64,000 bases of DNA from Nocardia niigatensis NBRC 100131 (GTDB lineage: Bacteria; Actinomycetota; Actinomycetes; Mycobacteriales; Mycobacteriaceae), in the NCBI RefSeq assembly GCF_000308655.1, contig NZ_BAGC01000023.1:46651-110650 (forward strand), given 5' to 3'. A program made the translations under genes and the position numbers. How positions within the stretch are numbered: the first letter of the stretch is position 1; each line of letters opens with the position of its first letter. This document shows positions 1-9,254 of this stretch, one piece after another. The notes beneath the pieces are model-generated. The model was not told the DNA's origin and ran no database searches. It worked only from the letters and a program-made list of their open reading frames with translations.

Positions 1-1466
1 AATCCGGCGGCCAGCGCCAGCGGCCACGAGTAGTACCAGGGCAGTGCGGCGGGCGAGAGGATCACGATGGCCACGAACGCGACGAGAATGCCGAGCACGG
101 CCTCCTTCTCGCTGTTCTTGAACCGCCACCAGGCCCACACCAGGATGGCCACCATCACCGCCGCGCACAGCAGGCGCGTCCAGGACAGCACCGTGTCCAT
201 CGACAGCGGGGTCACCCAGGTGACCACGTGCGCCATGATGGTCGGCAGCGAGAGCCAGTTGATGATCTTCTTGGACCCGGACAGCGCGGTGAGCCAGCCG
301 ATCTGGTGATCGCGCAGCCCGGTGGCCCAGGTGGCCAGCACGAACACGGCCGCGAAGATCGCCACACCCAGTGCGCTGATCTTGGCGAAGGTCCGGATCG
401 GATGTGGCAGGTCGCCCTCGTCCTGCGAGGCGCGGCGCTCGCGTTCGTGAATCATCCAGATCCACACCAGGAACGGCAGCGCGACGCCCGCGGTCGCCTT
501 CACGGCCACGCCGATCGCGACCACCACGATGCCCGACATGTGGTGGTGCTCGAGCACCAGGGCGATGCCCGCGGCCATCAGGCCCACCATCAGCATCTCG
601 TTGTGCACGCCACCGATCAGATGGACCAGCACCAGCGGATTGAGCACCGCGAGCCACAAAGCGATGGTCGGCTTGCCGCCCAGATGCTTGGTCAGATGAG
701 GAATGGCCCACACCATCAGCACCAGGCCCGGCAGCATGACCAGCCGCAGCGCGATGGTCCCCGCCACCACATTGTCACCGGTGATGGTGGTGATGGCCCG
801 CCCGATCACCAGGAACACCGGACCGTAGGGCGCGGTCGTGTTGAGCCAGACGGGGCTCACATTGTCCAGTACCGCCGCGGCATTCGCCTTCAACTCCACG
901 GGCCCGAAGACGTAGGGGTTGATGTGGTCGCGCAGCATCGCGCCCTGCGCCAGATACGAGTAGGCGTCGCGGCTGAACATGGGGACCGAGAACAGCAGCG
1001 GGAAGATCCAGATGCCGACGATCCCGCGCAGCTCGTTGAGCGACACCGTGGTGCCCGGCTGCTTGCCGATCACGATGCGCCCCAGCCGCACCCACGCGGT
1101 GATCATGGCGATCACGCCGAGCCACACGAACACCGACGACAGCACCAGCCCGTGCCCGAACCGCAGCCACGACAGGTGCATGGCCTCCAGCAGCGGGTCG
1201 CTGCGCCGCACACTGCCCGCGCCGAACCCGCCGAAGGTGATCAGCAGGGCGCCGAAGAATCCGAGCGTGGCCGCGTGTCCCTCGGGGCTGCGGGTGAAGT
1301 CGGAGGCGTGTCGCAGCCGACGCTGCGCGGTGGTGCCCTCGACGGCGCTGGTCACGGCGGCCGGGGTGGGGGCGTCCGGTTCGGCCTGTGCGACACCGGC
1401 CGCGGTCCGCGTCGCAGTGCTGCCGACGGTGTCGGGGGTGGCTGCGTCCGCATCGGGGGTCGGCAT
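1..1466 (-). CDS. mptA: alpha-(1->6)-mannopyranosyltransferase MptA (3' end outside window)
   Basis: Polytopic GT-C mannosyltransferase that extends the alpha-1,6-mannan backbone of lipomannan and lipoarabinomannan on the outer face of the membrane, using polyprenyl-phosphate-mannose (family knowledge). About 488 residues are visible. An Ala/Thr/Pro-rich cytosolic tail of about 60 residues is followed by many hydrophobic segments. The first external loop carries FSRDAYSYLAQG with the acidic residue typical of GT-C enzymes, and HNEMLMVGLMAAG lies mid-protein. The reading frame is still open at position 1, so the C-terminus is missing. The ATG at 1466 is preceded by a G-rich ribosome-binding stretch. 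The neighbours crtI, prenyl synthase and MTHFR reproduce the Rv2174-Rv2172c neighbourhood, which favours MptA over the paralogue MptB. Confidence 0.88.
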   Translation of the reverse strand, partial: MPTPDADAATPDTVGSTATRTAAGVAQAEPDAPTPAAVTSAVEGTTAQRRLRHASDFTRSPEGHAATLGFFGALLITFGGFGAGSVRRSDPLLEAMHLSWLRFGHGLVLSSVFVWLGVIAMITAWVRLGRIVIGKQPGTTVSLNELRGIVGIWIFPLLFSVPMFSRDAYSYLAQGAMLRDHINPYVFGPVELKANAAAVLDNVSPVWLNTTAPYGPVFLVIGRAITTITGDNVVAGTIALRLVMLPGLVLMVWAIPHLTKHLGGKPTIALWLAVLNPLVLVHLIGGVHNEMLMVGLMAAGIALVLEHHHMSGIVVVAIGVAVKATAGVALPFLVWIWMIHERERRASQDEGDLPHPIRTFAKISALGVAIFAAVFVLATWATGLRDHQIGWLTALSGSKKIINWLSLPTIMAHVVTWVTPLSMDTVLSWTRLLCAAVMVAILVWAWWRFKNSEKEAVLGILVAFVAIVILSPAALPWYYSWPLALAAG

Positions 1467-1529
1467 TGGCGGTCGTTCCCCCCGGAAAGGTAGGCGGCGG
1501 CAGCCGCGTTGATTCAGGACGCGGACAGT

Positions 1530-3155
1530 CTACGGCGTGGGCGCGGGTGCCACAGCCCCGGAGTGGGCGGATTCGCCACCGGCATGTCGCGGATCACCCG
1601 TCAGCCGTGCCGCCGCGAGTTTCCCCGACAACAGCACGGTCGGCACGCCGACGCCGGGCACGGTGCCCGAGCCCGCGAGAACCACATTCGCGCGGCCCCG
1701 CACCAGGTTCCGGGTGCGGAAGGGGCCGGTCTGCCGGAACAGGTGCGCGGCCGAGAACGGGGTGCCGGCGATCATGCCCCTGTCCCGCCAGGTATGCGGG
1801 GTGTCGAGGTGGTCGATCCGGAAGTAACGCGAAATGCCTTGGTAGCCGCGGTCTTCCAGGACCGCGAGCAGTTCGCGCAGATAGTGCGGGCCGAGCTGCT
1901 CCCAGGCCAGCGCTGCGGCATCGAGATTCGGGCACGGGGCCAGCAGCGAGAGCGGCTCGTAGCGGACGGTATCGCGCAGGTGCCCGTCACGGTCGATGTG
2001 CTGTTCGGCACGCTCGATGTAGAGGGTCGGATCGGTGAGCGCGGGCCGGGTGAGCAGCAGCGACGGATCGCTCATGAGCTGCCCGCGGCCGCGCCGGGCG
2101 GCGATCTCGGTGAAGGTGCGGTCCCACTCCCGGCCGAAGTCGATGGTGTGATGCGCCTGCACGGGCCAGCTCTGGGCCACCGCGGCGGGAATCGTGCCGT
2201 GCGCCACCACCGCCGACGGTGAGGCTCGCAGCCCGATCCGGCGCCGCAGCCCGAACCGCGACAGCGAGCCGATGTCGGCGGTGACCACGACGGCGTCGCA
2301 GTCGAAGACGCGTCCGTCGGCGGTCCGCACGGCGGTGGCCCGCTTGCCCGCGTATTCGATGCCGATGACCTCGGCGTTCAGTTCGAGCGTGCCGCCCGCG
2401 GCGGTGAACGCGCGGCCGAGCGCCTCGGCGATGGCCCGCATCCCGCCCTCGGGGTAGGTGACGCCGAGGCAGGTGTCCATGTACGGGATCGCGCCGTACA
2501 CCCCGAGCGCCCGGTTCGGCGCCATGCCCGCGAACAGGGCCTGGAAGCTGAACAGCCGGGCCACGTCCGGATCCCGTACGATCCGCCGGACCTTGGGCCC
2601 GAGCCGCCCGAAGGCGCCCAGCCGCACCAGCCGCGTCAGCGCCACCCGCTTCTCCGGGATCCGCACCATGTCCAGCGGCGAATCGAAGTTGGTGTCCATG
2701 AACTGCCGGAACTCGGCCTCGTACACGTCTTTCAGCCAGCCGCGCAGCCGCCGGTAGCGGCGGGCCGCGCCCGGGCCGCGCACCCGCTCGACCTCGGCCG
2801 CCATGTCCTCCTCATTGGAGTAGACGCCGATCTCGGAGCCGTCCGCGAAGCGCGCCCGATACGCCGGAGCCATGTCGAGGATGCGCAGGCCGACCGACTC
2901 ACGGGTGTGCCCGACCACCGCGAGCGCCTCGTCGATGAGTTCGGGCAGAGTGAGAATCGTTGCCCCGGAGTCGATCTCGTAGTCCGGTCCGCGATACGCG
3001 CCGACCCGCCCGCCCGGGCGATCGTCGCGTTCCAGGACGGTCACCTGCCGTCCGGCCGCCACCAGGTACAGCGCGGCGGCCAGCCCGGACAGTCCGGCGC
3101 CGATCACCACGACCCGATCAGCCGGTCCCGCAACAGTTCTCGAGCCCCTCGCCAT
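1530..3155 (-). CDS. crtI: phytoene desaturase (CrtI family)
   Basis: FAD-dependent carotenoid desaturase, 541 aa, expected to convert phytoene to lycopene or neurosporene at the membrane. The N-terminus has the dinucleotide-binding fingerprint GAGLSG at residues 19-24, followed by LERDDRPGGRVG, which is typical of CrtI enzymes. The C-terminus has the second FAD-contact block (VLAGSGTVPGVGVPTVLLSG). I place the start at ATG 3155. The in-frame GTG at 3164 lies inside the Shine-Dalgarno sequence GGAGGT (3163-3168 on the opposite strand), so it is unlikely. The gene starts 15 nt after the prenyl synthase stop, so the two are probably co-transcribed. No phytoene synthase (crtB), the usual partner, lies beside it. 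Confidence 0.9.
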   Translation of the reverse strand: MARGSRTVAGPADRVVVIGAGLSGLAAALYLVAAGRQVTVLERDDRPGGRVGAYRGPDYEIDSGATILTLPELIDEALAVVGHTRESVGLRILDMAPAYRARFADGSEIGVYSNEEDMAAEVERVRGPGAARRYRRLRGWLKDVYEAEFRQFMDTNFDSPLDMVRIPEKRVALTRLVRLGAFGRLGPKVRRIVRDPDVARLFSFQALFAGMAPNRALGVYGAIPYMDTCLGVTYPEGGMRAIAEALGRAFTAAGGTLELNAEVIGIEYAGKRATAVRTADGRVFDCDAVVVTADIGSLSRFGLRRRIGLRASPSAVVAHGTIPAAVAQSWPVQAHHTIDFGREWDRTFTEIAARRGRGQLMSDPSLLLTRPALTDPTLYIERAEQHIDRDGHLRDTVRYEPLSLLAPCPNLDAAALAWEQLGPHYLRELLAVLEDRGYQGISRYFRIDHLDTPHTWRDRGMIAGTPFSAAHLFRQTGPFRTRNLVRGRANVVLAGSGTVPGVGVPTVLLSGKLAAARLTGDPRHAGGESAHSGAVAPAPTP

Positions 3156-3170
3156 CGCGCCCACCTCCGG

Positions 3171-4280
3171 TCAGTAGGAGCGCGCGGTGGCGGCCAGGGC
3201 CATGGCCCGCAGCTGCCGTTTGGCGTCCGGGGTGGCGGTGCTGGCCTCCAGCGCGGTGAGGGCCTGGTCGGTGAGCGAGCCGATCCGCATCTCCACGGCG
3301 TCGACCGCACCGAGTTCGGTGAGGACCGTTCGCAATTCGGCGACCCGCTCCGGGGTGACGTCGGTGCCCAGGCTGGAGCGGATGAGGTCCGCGGTGGCCG
3401 GGGCGGAGGCGTCGGCGCGCCGCAGGGCCTCGGCGATGAGGACGGTGCGCTTGCCCTCGCGCAGGTCGTCACCCGATGGCTTGCCGGTGACGGCCGGATC
3501 GCCGAAGACGCCGAGCAGGTCGTCACGGAGCTGGAAGGCGATGCCGATATCGGTGCCGAACTCGCGGTAGGCGGCGATCAGGTCGGGAGAGGCCCCGGCC
3601 AGCGCCGCGCCCATGTGCAGCGGGCGCTCGATGGTGTAGGCCGCGGTCTTGTACCGGTTGATCCGCAGCGCCGCCTCGACGGTCTCGTCGCCGGCGGACT
3701 CGCCGTGGATGTCGAGCAGCTGCCCGCCCAGCACCTCGGTGCGCATGGCCGCCCACACCGGGGCGAAGCGGGCGGCGGCGTCGGCCGGCAGCCCGGCGTC
3801 GCGGGTCATGTCGTCGGCCCAGGCCAGGGCCAGATCGCCGATGAGGATGGCGACGCTGACGCCGTAGTGATCGCTGTCACCCGCCCAGCGCTGATCCCGG
3901 TGCCGCTGTTCGTAATCCACGTGCACGGTCGGGAAACCGCGCCGGGTGCGCGAGGAGTCGATGATGTCGTCGTGGATGAGCGCACACGCCTGCACCAGCT
4001 CCAGCGCCGAGCAGGCGGTGAGCACCGCGTCGGCGTCCGGATCGCCGGCGCTGCGGCCCGCGCCCAGCCAGCCGGTCCACGCGAAGGAGGGCCGGGTCCG
4101 CTTGCCGCCGCGAATGACGAAGTCCTCGAGCGCCGCCGCCGCGTCCACGAACACCGGGCCGAGCGGTGCGACGATCGGCTCCCGGGTGCGGAAGAAGGCC
4201 GTGAGACGGTCCTCCACGGCGGCGACGAGTGATCCCGCGCCGACCGGGTGGCGGGTCGGGGTACCGGGTCCGGCGGACAG
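3171..4280 (-). CDS. idsA2: geranylgeranyl/polyprenyl diphosphate synthase
   Basis: Trans-prenyltransferase that condenses IPP with allylic diphosphates. Beside crtI it most likely supplies GGPP for carotenoids. It corresponds in position to M. tuberculosis idsA2 (Rv2173). The first Asp-rich motif DDIID (within ALIHDDIIDSSRTRRG) and the second, RDDLLGVFGD, are both present, and GGKRTRP binds IPP. The start is uncertain. The only strong Shine-Dalgarno sequence (AAGGAGG, opposite strand 4286-4292) stands 5 nt before a CTG codon at 4280, giving 369 aa. The longest open frame starts at GTG 4397 without a convincing ribosome site and would run into the divergent MTHFR promoter. Confidence 0.85.
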   Translation of the reverse strand: MSAGPGTPTRHPVGAGSLVAAVEDRLTAFFRTREPIVAPLGPVFVDAAAALEDFVIRGGKRTRPSFAWTGWLGAGRSAGDPDADAVLTACSALELVQACALIHDDIIDSSRTRRGFPTVHVDYEQRHRDQRWAGDSDHYGVSVAILIGDLALAWADDMTRDAGLPADAAARFAPVWAAMRTEVLGGQLLDIHGESAGDETVEAALRINRYKTAAYTIERPLHMGAALAGASPDLIAAYREFGTDIGIAFQLRDDLLGVFGDPAVTGKPSGDDLREGKRTVLIAEALRRADASAPATADLIRSSLGTDVTPERVAELRTVLTELGAVDAVEMRIGSLTDQALTALEASTATPDAKRQLRAMALAATARSY

Positions 4281-4444
4281 GGGAGCCTCCTTGGTGAGTG
4301 CCGCGGCGCGTCGCGTGCGCAGCCAGCGGGGTTCGCGACCGACTCTACCGACCACCTCGTCGCGGCCGGGAATCGGTCGGCTCCGATTCGGTCTCACCTG
4401 CTGGGATAAGCCCAGGTCGCGGTCCAGTGCCCGGCACGGGCCCG

Positions 4445-4450
4445 TAAAAT
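4445..4450 (+). promoter_or_regulatory. -10 box of a leaderless MTHFR promoter
   Basis: TAAAAT ends 6 nt before the GTG at 4457, so transcription would begin at or beside the first base of the start codon. No Shine-Dalgarno sequence is visible. This is the layout of leaderless actinobacterial genes. Confidence 0.6.
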
Positions 4451-4456
4451 GTCCGC

Positions 4457-5455
4457 GTGAGTTCCGACAACGTATGGGGATATTCGACCCCTGGCCGAGT
4501 TTCCCGCACCCCCCACGCGTCCGGAACTCGCTCCGTAGTCCAGCAGCTGGGCCCGCGCCCGGACGGCTCGATCCCGTTCTCGGTCGAGTTCAACCCGCCG
4601 CGGGACGCCGCCGGCGAGGCACGGCTGTGGAGGGCCGCGCGCGAATTCGAGCGGCTGCATCCGGCGTTCGTGTCCATGACCTACGGTGCGGGCGGCTCCA
4701 CCCGCGACCGCACCATCCGGGTCACCGGCCAGCTCGCCCGCGAGACCACGCTGCTCACCGTCGCGCATCTGACCGCGGTGGATCACTCGGTCGCCGAGCT
4801 GCGGTCGATCGTCGGCGCGTACGCCGACGCCGGCATCCGCAACCTGCTGGTGCTGCGCGGCGATCCGCCCGGCGACGTGCTGGGGGAGTGGATCAAGCAC
4901 CCCGAGGGCGTCGAATACGCCGACGAGCTCGTGCGCATGGTCCGTGACCTGGGCGACTTCCACGTGGGTGTGGCGTCGTTCCCGCAGGGCCACCCGCGCT
5001 CCACCGACCTGGACCAGGACACCCACTACCTGGTGTCGAAACTGCGTGCGGGCGCGGAGTATTCGATCACCCAGATGTTCTTCGATGTGGAGCACTATCT
5101 GCGCCTGCGGGATCGGGTCATCGCGTGTGATCCGGTCGAGGGCGCCAAGCCGATCATCCCCGAGCTGATGCCGGTCACCTCGCTGCGCACCGTACAGCGC
5201 GCCGAGGAGCTGTCGGGCCGGCCGCTGCCGGCCGCGGTGATGGAGCGGCTGCGCAAGGCCGCGGGCGACGGACCGGAGGAGGATCGCGCCGCGGTCCGCG
5301 AGGTCGGCATCGAGATCGCCACGGAGATGGCCCAGCGGCTCATCGCCGAGGGCGCGCCCTGCCTGCATTTCATCACCCTGAATTTCGCCAAGACCACCAG
5401 CGAAGTGCTGGCTAACCTCGGCTACACCATGTCGCCGACCCCGGCGCACGCCTGA
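4457..5455 (+). CDS. methylenetetrahydrofolate reductase family protein
   Basis: TIM-barrel flavoprotein of the MTHFR family, 332 aa, orthologous in position to Rv2172c. Family members reduce 5,10-methylene-THF to 5-methyl-THF for methionine synthesis. The N-terminal strand FSVEFNPPRD carries the conserved Glu of the active site. MTYGAGGSTRDRT and LLVLRGDPPGD match folate/FAD-contact motifs, and the C-terminal region has LHFITLNFAKTT. It is divergent from the prenyl synthase and appears leaderless, starting at GTG 4457. Whether it or another gene is the main MTHFR of the cell cannot be judged from this window. Confidence 0.85.
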   Translation: MSSDNVWGYSTPGRVSRTPHASGTRSVVQQLGPRPDGSIPFSVEFNPPRDAAGEARLWRAAREFERLHPAFVSMTYGAGGSTRDRTIRVTGQLARETTLLTVAHLTAVDHSVAELRSIVGAYADAGIRNLLVLRGDPPGDVLGEWIKHPEGVEYADELVRMVRDLGDFHVGVASFPQGHPRSTDLDQDTHYLVSKLRAGAEYSITQMFFDVEHYLRLRDRVIACDPVEGAKPIIPELMPVTSLRTVQRAEELSGRPLPAAVMERLRKAAGDGPEEDRAAVREVGIEIATEMAQRLIAEGAPCLHFITLNFAKTTSEVLANLGYTMSPTPAHA

Positions 5456-5559
5456 CACCGAGCTCGATCCGCCACCCGGCATGCCGGATCAAATCCCCGG
5501 TATGCGCTGGTCAGCGTAGTAGCGTCGCCCTCGTCTCGTGACCTCGAGGGGAGCTATCC

Positions 5560-6342
5560 ATGTCCGTGTTCCATCACCTCGTCCGTGTCGCAGGCGCAGT
5601 CGGCGCCTGCGCCGTGCTGACCGCCGCGGGCCCGGCAACCGTGACCGGCCCGGCCGCCGCCGATCCGCCCGCGGCCCCCGCCGCGGCCGCGACCCAGGAG
5701 GCGGCCGCCGCGCTGGCGGCCATCACCGCCGCGGACACCACCACGGCCGATCCCGCGGCCCGCTCGGGTGCCGCCGGTACCTCCGACTGGCTCTCGGCCT
5801 ACCGCCAAGCCCTCGACGGCCTGCAGGCCCTGGGCATCCAGCCCTTCCTCTACCCGACCGCCGCCCCCTTCTGCCTCGGCGGCACCACCCTCGGCATCGC
5901 CCCCGCCGTGGCGGGCGCCATCCCCGGCCCGTGGCCCAAGTACGCGATTTCCATTCCCGGACTGGATCTTTCGGCCGTCAAGGCGGGCGAGACCATGTTC
6001 GCCTTCGTGCCCTACGGCATCGGCTCCGACGGCGCCGACACCTCCGGCATGCAGGTCGCCTGGTTCAACATGAACACCGGGCGCGGCGGACTGGTCCCCA
6101 TGGGTCCGCTGAGCCAGGTTCTCAATGCCATGATCCCGCCCCAGGTTCCGGCCGAACTCCGCCCCATGGTCGAGCAGGCGGTCAGCAACTACTTCACCGC
6201 CGCCCTGCCTGTCGGCGGCGTCCGCGCCGTCCCCGTCACCACCGGTTCCGGCACCGTCCTGGCCGCCATGTTCGGCACGGTCCGCAACGGCAACACCACC
6301 TGCTTCTTCCTCCCCACCATCGGCATGACCCCGGTTCCCTGA
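5560..6342 (+). CDS. secreted protein of unknown function
   Basis: No family recognised. The 260-aa product has an N-terminal signal peptide with a short positive region, a hydrophobic core at about residues 10-27, and a likely cleavage site near AAADPPA. An Ala/Thr-rich spacer of about 45 residues follows. The mature part from SDWLSAYRQALDGL is Gly/Pro-rich and contains two Cys (PFCLGGTT and TTCFFLPT) far apart, which could form a disulfide. ATG 5560 is preceded by GAGGGGAG. It converges with the glycosyltransferase gene with only 30 nt between their stops and no obvious terminator. Confidence 0.75.
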   Translation: MSVFHHLVRVAGAVGACAVLTAAGPATVTGPAAADPPAAPAAAATQEAAAALAAITAADTTTADPAARSGAAGTSDWLSAYRQALDGLQALGIQPFLYPTAAPFCLGGTTLGIAPAVAGAIPGPWPKYAISIPGLDLSAVKAGETMFAFVPYGIGSDGADTSGMQVAWFNMNTGRGGLVPMGPLSQVLNAMIPPQVPAELRPMVEQAVSNYFTAALPVGGVRAVPVTTGSGTVLAAMFGTVRNGNTTCFFLPTIGMTPVP

Positions 6343-6372
6343 CCGGGAGGCCGGCGGCAGAACGGGACGACT

Positions 6373-7542
6373 TCAGCGGGCGTCGAGCGGTCGGCTCTTC
6401 CAGTGCAGGCCACCGGCTCGATGGGCGCGGTGGGAGCGGGCCGACAGGGCCAGGTATGCCACGACGGACAGCGGGTGTGCCAGCGCGGCAACGACATCCG
6501 CGCCGTCGGGGCGTCCGCCCGACTCGATCGAGCGCGCGAGCAGGCGAGCCGTGACGGCCGCGCCGTAACCCAGCAGTCCGATGCGTCGCAGCCGTCCTCG
6601 CCCGCCGAGGGCGGCCAGCGGCGGGACCCAGAACGCCAGGGCCGCAATCGAACCGACGGCGAGGCTGCCCGCCGGGCCGCCGTAGGCGGACCACAGCCAG
6701 CGGGTGTAGCCCTCGGCAAGGTCGGATCCGGTGCGGTACATGCGGGTTTCGGCGAGCGGACCGGCGGCGGCGAGGACCGTGTGCCGTCCTTTCCGGCGTA
6801 GTTCGCGGGCGATGGCGAGATCCTCGGTGACGCTGTCAGCGACCGCGGAGTGGCCGCCGATCGCGTGGTAGGCGGCGGCGTCGAAGACCAGGAACTGGCC
6901 GCAGGCCACGGCCATCGAGGGAAACAGCGTGCGGTTGGCGAGAGCGACCGGGAGCGTCGAGGCCCAGGACCAGCACAGCAGTGGCTGAACCAGGCGCTCT
7001 GCCGGGGATTCGGCGAGCTGGCGGGGCCACGGGCAGACGAGTGCGGCTCGCGCGGACCGCAATTCGCGCACGGCGGCGGCCAGGGCGTCGGGGCAGAGGC
7101 GCACGTCGGCGTCGAGGAAGATCAGGGCGCCCTGCGGATGGGGAGAACCGGCGGGCGGTTCGAGGGCGAGGTCGGCCAGTCGGGTGCAGGCCGCGGTCTT
7201 GCCGGTCCAGCCGGGTGGGGGATCGATGTCGTTGCGGGACAGCCGGAAACGGTCGTCGTCGCCGATGGCGGCGCGGGCGGCGGCAGTGGTGCCGTCGGTC
7301 GAGGCGTCGTCGAGGATCAGGACCCGCAGTCGTGGAACACCCTGCTGGGCACGCAGATCGGCGATGAGAGAGGGCAGTCGGCCGGCCTCGTCGCGGGCCG
7401 GGATACAGACGGTGACCGTTTCCTCGATCGGATGCCCAGCGGCCCGGAGGCGGCGGGTGCCGAGGCGGTTCGCGAGAGCGGTGGCCGCGCCCAGGGCGGC
7501 GACGGCGCTACCGGCCGTCACCGCCCTGGCGGCGAAGGTCAT
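6373..7542 (-). CDS. family 2 glycosyltransferase, probably acting on a carotenoid
   Basis: Membrane-associated GT2 enzyme of 389 aa. The GT-A fold signatures are clear: VCIPARDEAGRLPSLI, ILDDASTDG, the nucleotide-sugar/metal motif FLDADVRL, and EDLAIARELRRKG. An N-terminal anchor and two to three C-terminal hydrophobic segments flank the domain. The start ATG (7540-7542) overlaps the lppM stop as ATGA, so it is the last gene of the GNAT-oxidoreductase-cruF-lppM operon. It resembles CrtQ/CruG-type enzymes that glycosylate hydroxylated carotenoids. The assignment to carotenoids rests on its neighbours cruF and the CrtI-like oxidoreductases. A lipid-sugar substrate cannot be excluded. Confidence 0.8.
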   Translation of the reverse strand: MTFAARAVTAGSAVAALGAATALANRLGTRRLRAAGHPIEETVTVCIPARDEAGRLPSLIADLRAQQGVPRLRVLILDDASTDGTTAAARAAIGDDDRFRLSRNDIDPPPGWTGKTAACTRLADLALEPPAGSPHPQGALIFLDADVRLCPDALAAAVRELRSARAALVCPWPRQLAESPAERLVQPLLCWSWASTLPVALANRTLFPSMAVACGQFLVFDAAAYHAIGGHSAVADSVTEDLAIARELRRKGRHTVLAAAGPLAETRMYRTGSDLAEGYTRWLWSAYGGPAGSLAVGSIAALAFWVPPLAALGGRGRLRRIGLLGYGAAVTARLLARSIESGGRPDGADVVAALAHPLSVVAYLALSARSHRAHRAGGLHWKSRPLDAR

Positions 7543-8309
7543 CGAGTCTTGGTGCGATCGGGGCGCAGCCAGCGGGCCGCGCGGACGTAGGCCGGCGGAT
7601 CGGGGTTGCGGGTCATGTAGGCGAGGACCGCGACCACGGCCGCCACCGCGAGGGTGATGCCGCCGACGATGCCGGCCCACCCGGCGAAGGACCGCGTATT
7701 CGGGTCCGCGTAGCCGACTTCCGCGCGCAGCGTGGTCACATCACCGGCCGGCAGCTTCCAGCTGACCACCGAGTCGCCCTCGCGGGTGCCGTTGGTGGTG
7801 GCGACGCGCGCCGGGAAGGCCACGGTCAGCTGCACGTCGGAGCCCTGGGCGGGCAGGCTTTTCAGGTCCACCCGGCCGGTCAGGGTGACCAGGTCGCCGG
7901 TGCGGCTGAAGAGCAGGTTGAACATGCCGGAGGTCTGGTCGGACATGCTGCCCAGCTGCTGCACCTCACCGAAGGTGAGATCGTCGAAATAGACCTGGCT
8001 GCCGACGTATCCGTCCTGCGCGTAGGAATCGACCCGCACCTTGCCCTGCAACCCGTCGGGCGCCTTCAGCTGCGGGCCCTTGTCCTTGTCGTTCTGGGGC
8101 ACGGCCGCCGCGACGATGCGGCCCGACACCCGGTCATTGGAGGACACACCCATCGACACCTGCACCCGCAGGCATCCGGTCAGCATGACGGCGAGTCCCG
8201 CGAAGAGGACCACGGCCAGCATCCGCACCCACCGGCGCGTACGCCGCGCTCCCGGTGCGCTGGGACCCGACGGTGTCATGGATTCGAGCGTTTCCTCTGC
8301 TGTCGACAT
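7539..8309 (-). CDS. lppM: LppM-family lipoprotein
   Basis: Lipoprotein of about 256 aa with a C-terminal membrane segment. A basic n-region and hydrophobic stretch end in the lipobox LTGC. The exported domain (MGVSSNDRVSGRIVAAA onward) is followed by a C-terminal hydrophobic helix (AGIVGGITLAVAAVVAVLAYM) and a short basic tail, as in M. tuberculosis LppM (Rv2171), which has been linked to mannosylated lipids and phagosome maturation. ATG 8309 is chosen. GTG 8327 and ATG 8279 are alternatives, and none has a strong ribosome site. It lies 21 nt after cruF and overlaps the GT2 start, placing a conserved envelope lipoprotein inside a carotenoid operon. Confidence 0.83.
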   Translation of the reverse strand: MSTAEETLESMTPSGPSAPGARRTRRWVRMLAVVLFAGLAVMLTGCLRVQVSMGVSSNDRVSGRIVAAAVPQNDKDKGPQLKAPDGLQGKVRVDSYAQDGYVGSQVYFDDLTFGEVQQLGSMSDQTSGMFNLLFSRTGDLVTLTGRVDLKSLPAQGSDVQLTVAFPARVATTNGTREGDSVVSWKLPAGDVTTLRAEVGYADPNTRSFAGWAGIVGGITLAVAAVVAVLAYMTRNPDPPAYVRAARWLRPDRTKTR

Positions 8310-8330
8310 GTTCGGACTCGGCTGCACGGC

Positions 8331-9254
8331 TCACATCGTGCCATGCGCCCCGGGCCCCAGGGTGATTCGACGGGCGCTCAGCCCCCGAACCAGCGGAATC
8401 CCCAGCAGACCGAGGCCGCAGAACCCGTAAATCGCCGACACCGGCAGCCCCAGGAACGCCGCGTGCGCCAGCGTCGACCCCAGCCACGTCCACCCGAACA
8501 CCGCCACTGGAACCAGCCGCGCCGCGCCGGTATCCGGCGCGGTCCGATCCCACCACTCCAGCAACCCCGCCATCAGCAGCGCCACCGCGAACCAGCCGAG
8601 GTAGTTGGTGACCGGGATCTGCCCCAGCCCCGGCAATCCGGCAATCGGCGAGCTCCACGTCCACTGCCCATCGGCGGCCATCTGCGGATCCAGGAACAGA
8701 TCCCATCCGACGGCTCCGAGCGCCGTCAGCGAAATCCGCCCGGCCGCACCGCTACCCAGCAGCCCGGCCACGATCCACACCGGATACAGCCCGCCCGTCC
8801 AAGCCAGCGGAACGAGCAGTGGGACACCCAGCAGCTCGGGCCCCAACCGCCCACCCGCGTAGTCGTAGCTACCGAACGGGAATCCGGTCGCGGTCCCCAG
8901 CACCTCGGCGCCGAGCCCGATCCCGGACACGATCACCAGCAAACCCGCAGCCCACCGGACTCCGCGCGTCACCAAGGCGTGCACGAGAGCCGTGGCCGCC
9001 GAGAGCAGGACGACCGCCACGGTCACCCGATCTCGCGCCTGCCCATGCGCCAGCGGATACGTGATCTGCACCAGCACCAGCAACACCGCCGGCACTGCCG
9101 CGATAGCGGTGACCCGGTCCTGCGATCTGATCGCCGTTCGCCTCGTGTCGCCGGTCGGCCGGGGTCCCTGATGCCGGGGCGATGGCCACCAGGCCGGTTT
9201 CGGCGCGGCCCCAGCGGCATTCGCGGCCCGCTCGGGTAGGCCGGGGGAGGTCAT
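8331..9254 (-). CDS. cruF: CruF-like carotenoid 1,2-hydratase (carotenoid biosynthesis membrane protein)
   Basis: Integral membrane protein of 307 aa with about seven hydrophobic segments, of the CruF/bisanhydrobacterioruberin hydratase family. Relatives add water across the psi-end of linear carotenoids, making the tertiary hydroxyl that is later glycosylated. Visible hallmarks are GFPFGSYDYAG, VPLLVPLAWTGGLYP, GWDLFLDPQMAADGQWTW and IPVTNYLGWF. The start ATG (9252-9254) overlaps the upstream oxidoreductase stop as ATGA. The upstream in-frame extension to 9425 is the antisense-like reading of that gene and is not used. Confidence 0.85.
   Translation of the reverse strand: MTSPGLPERAANAAGAAPKPAWWPSPRHQGPRPTGDTRRTAIRSQDRVTAIAAVPAVLLVLVQITYPLAHGQARDRVTVAVVLLSAATALVHALVTRGVRWAAGLLVIVSGIGLGAEVLGTATGFPFGSYDYAGGRLGPELLGVPLLVPLAWTGGLYPVWIVAGLLGSGAAGRISLTALGAVGWDLFLDPQMAADGQWTWSSPIAGLPGLGQIPVTNYLGWFAVALLMAGLLEWWDRTAPDTGAARLVPVAVFGWTWLGSTLAHAAFLGLPVSAIYGFCGLGLLGIPLVRGLSARRITLGPGAHGTM

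Noticed and set aside
228..1493. 421-aa plus-strand frame opposite mptA
   Set aside because: Composition (very His/Arg/Gly/Gln-rich) is that of an antisense shadow; the minus strand encodes a clear GT-C protein.
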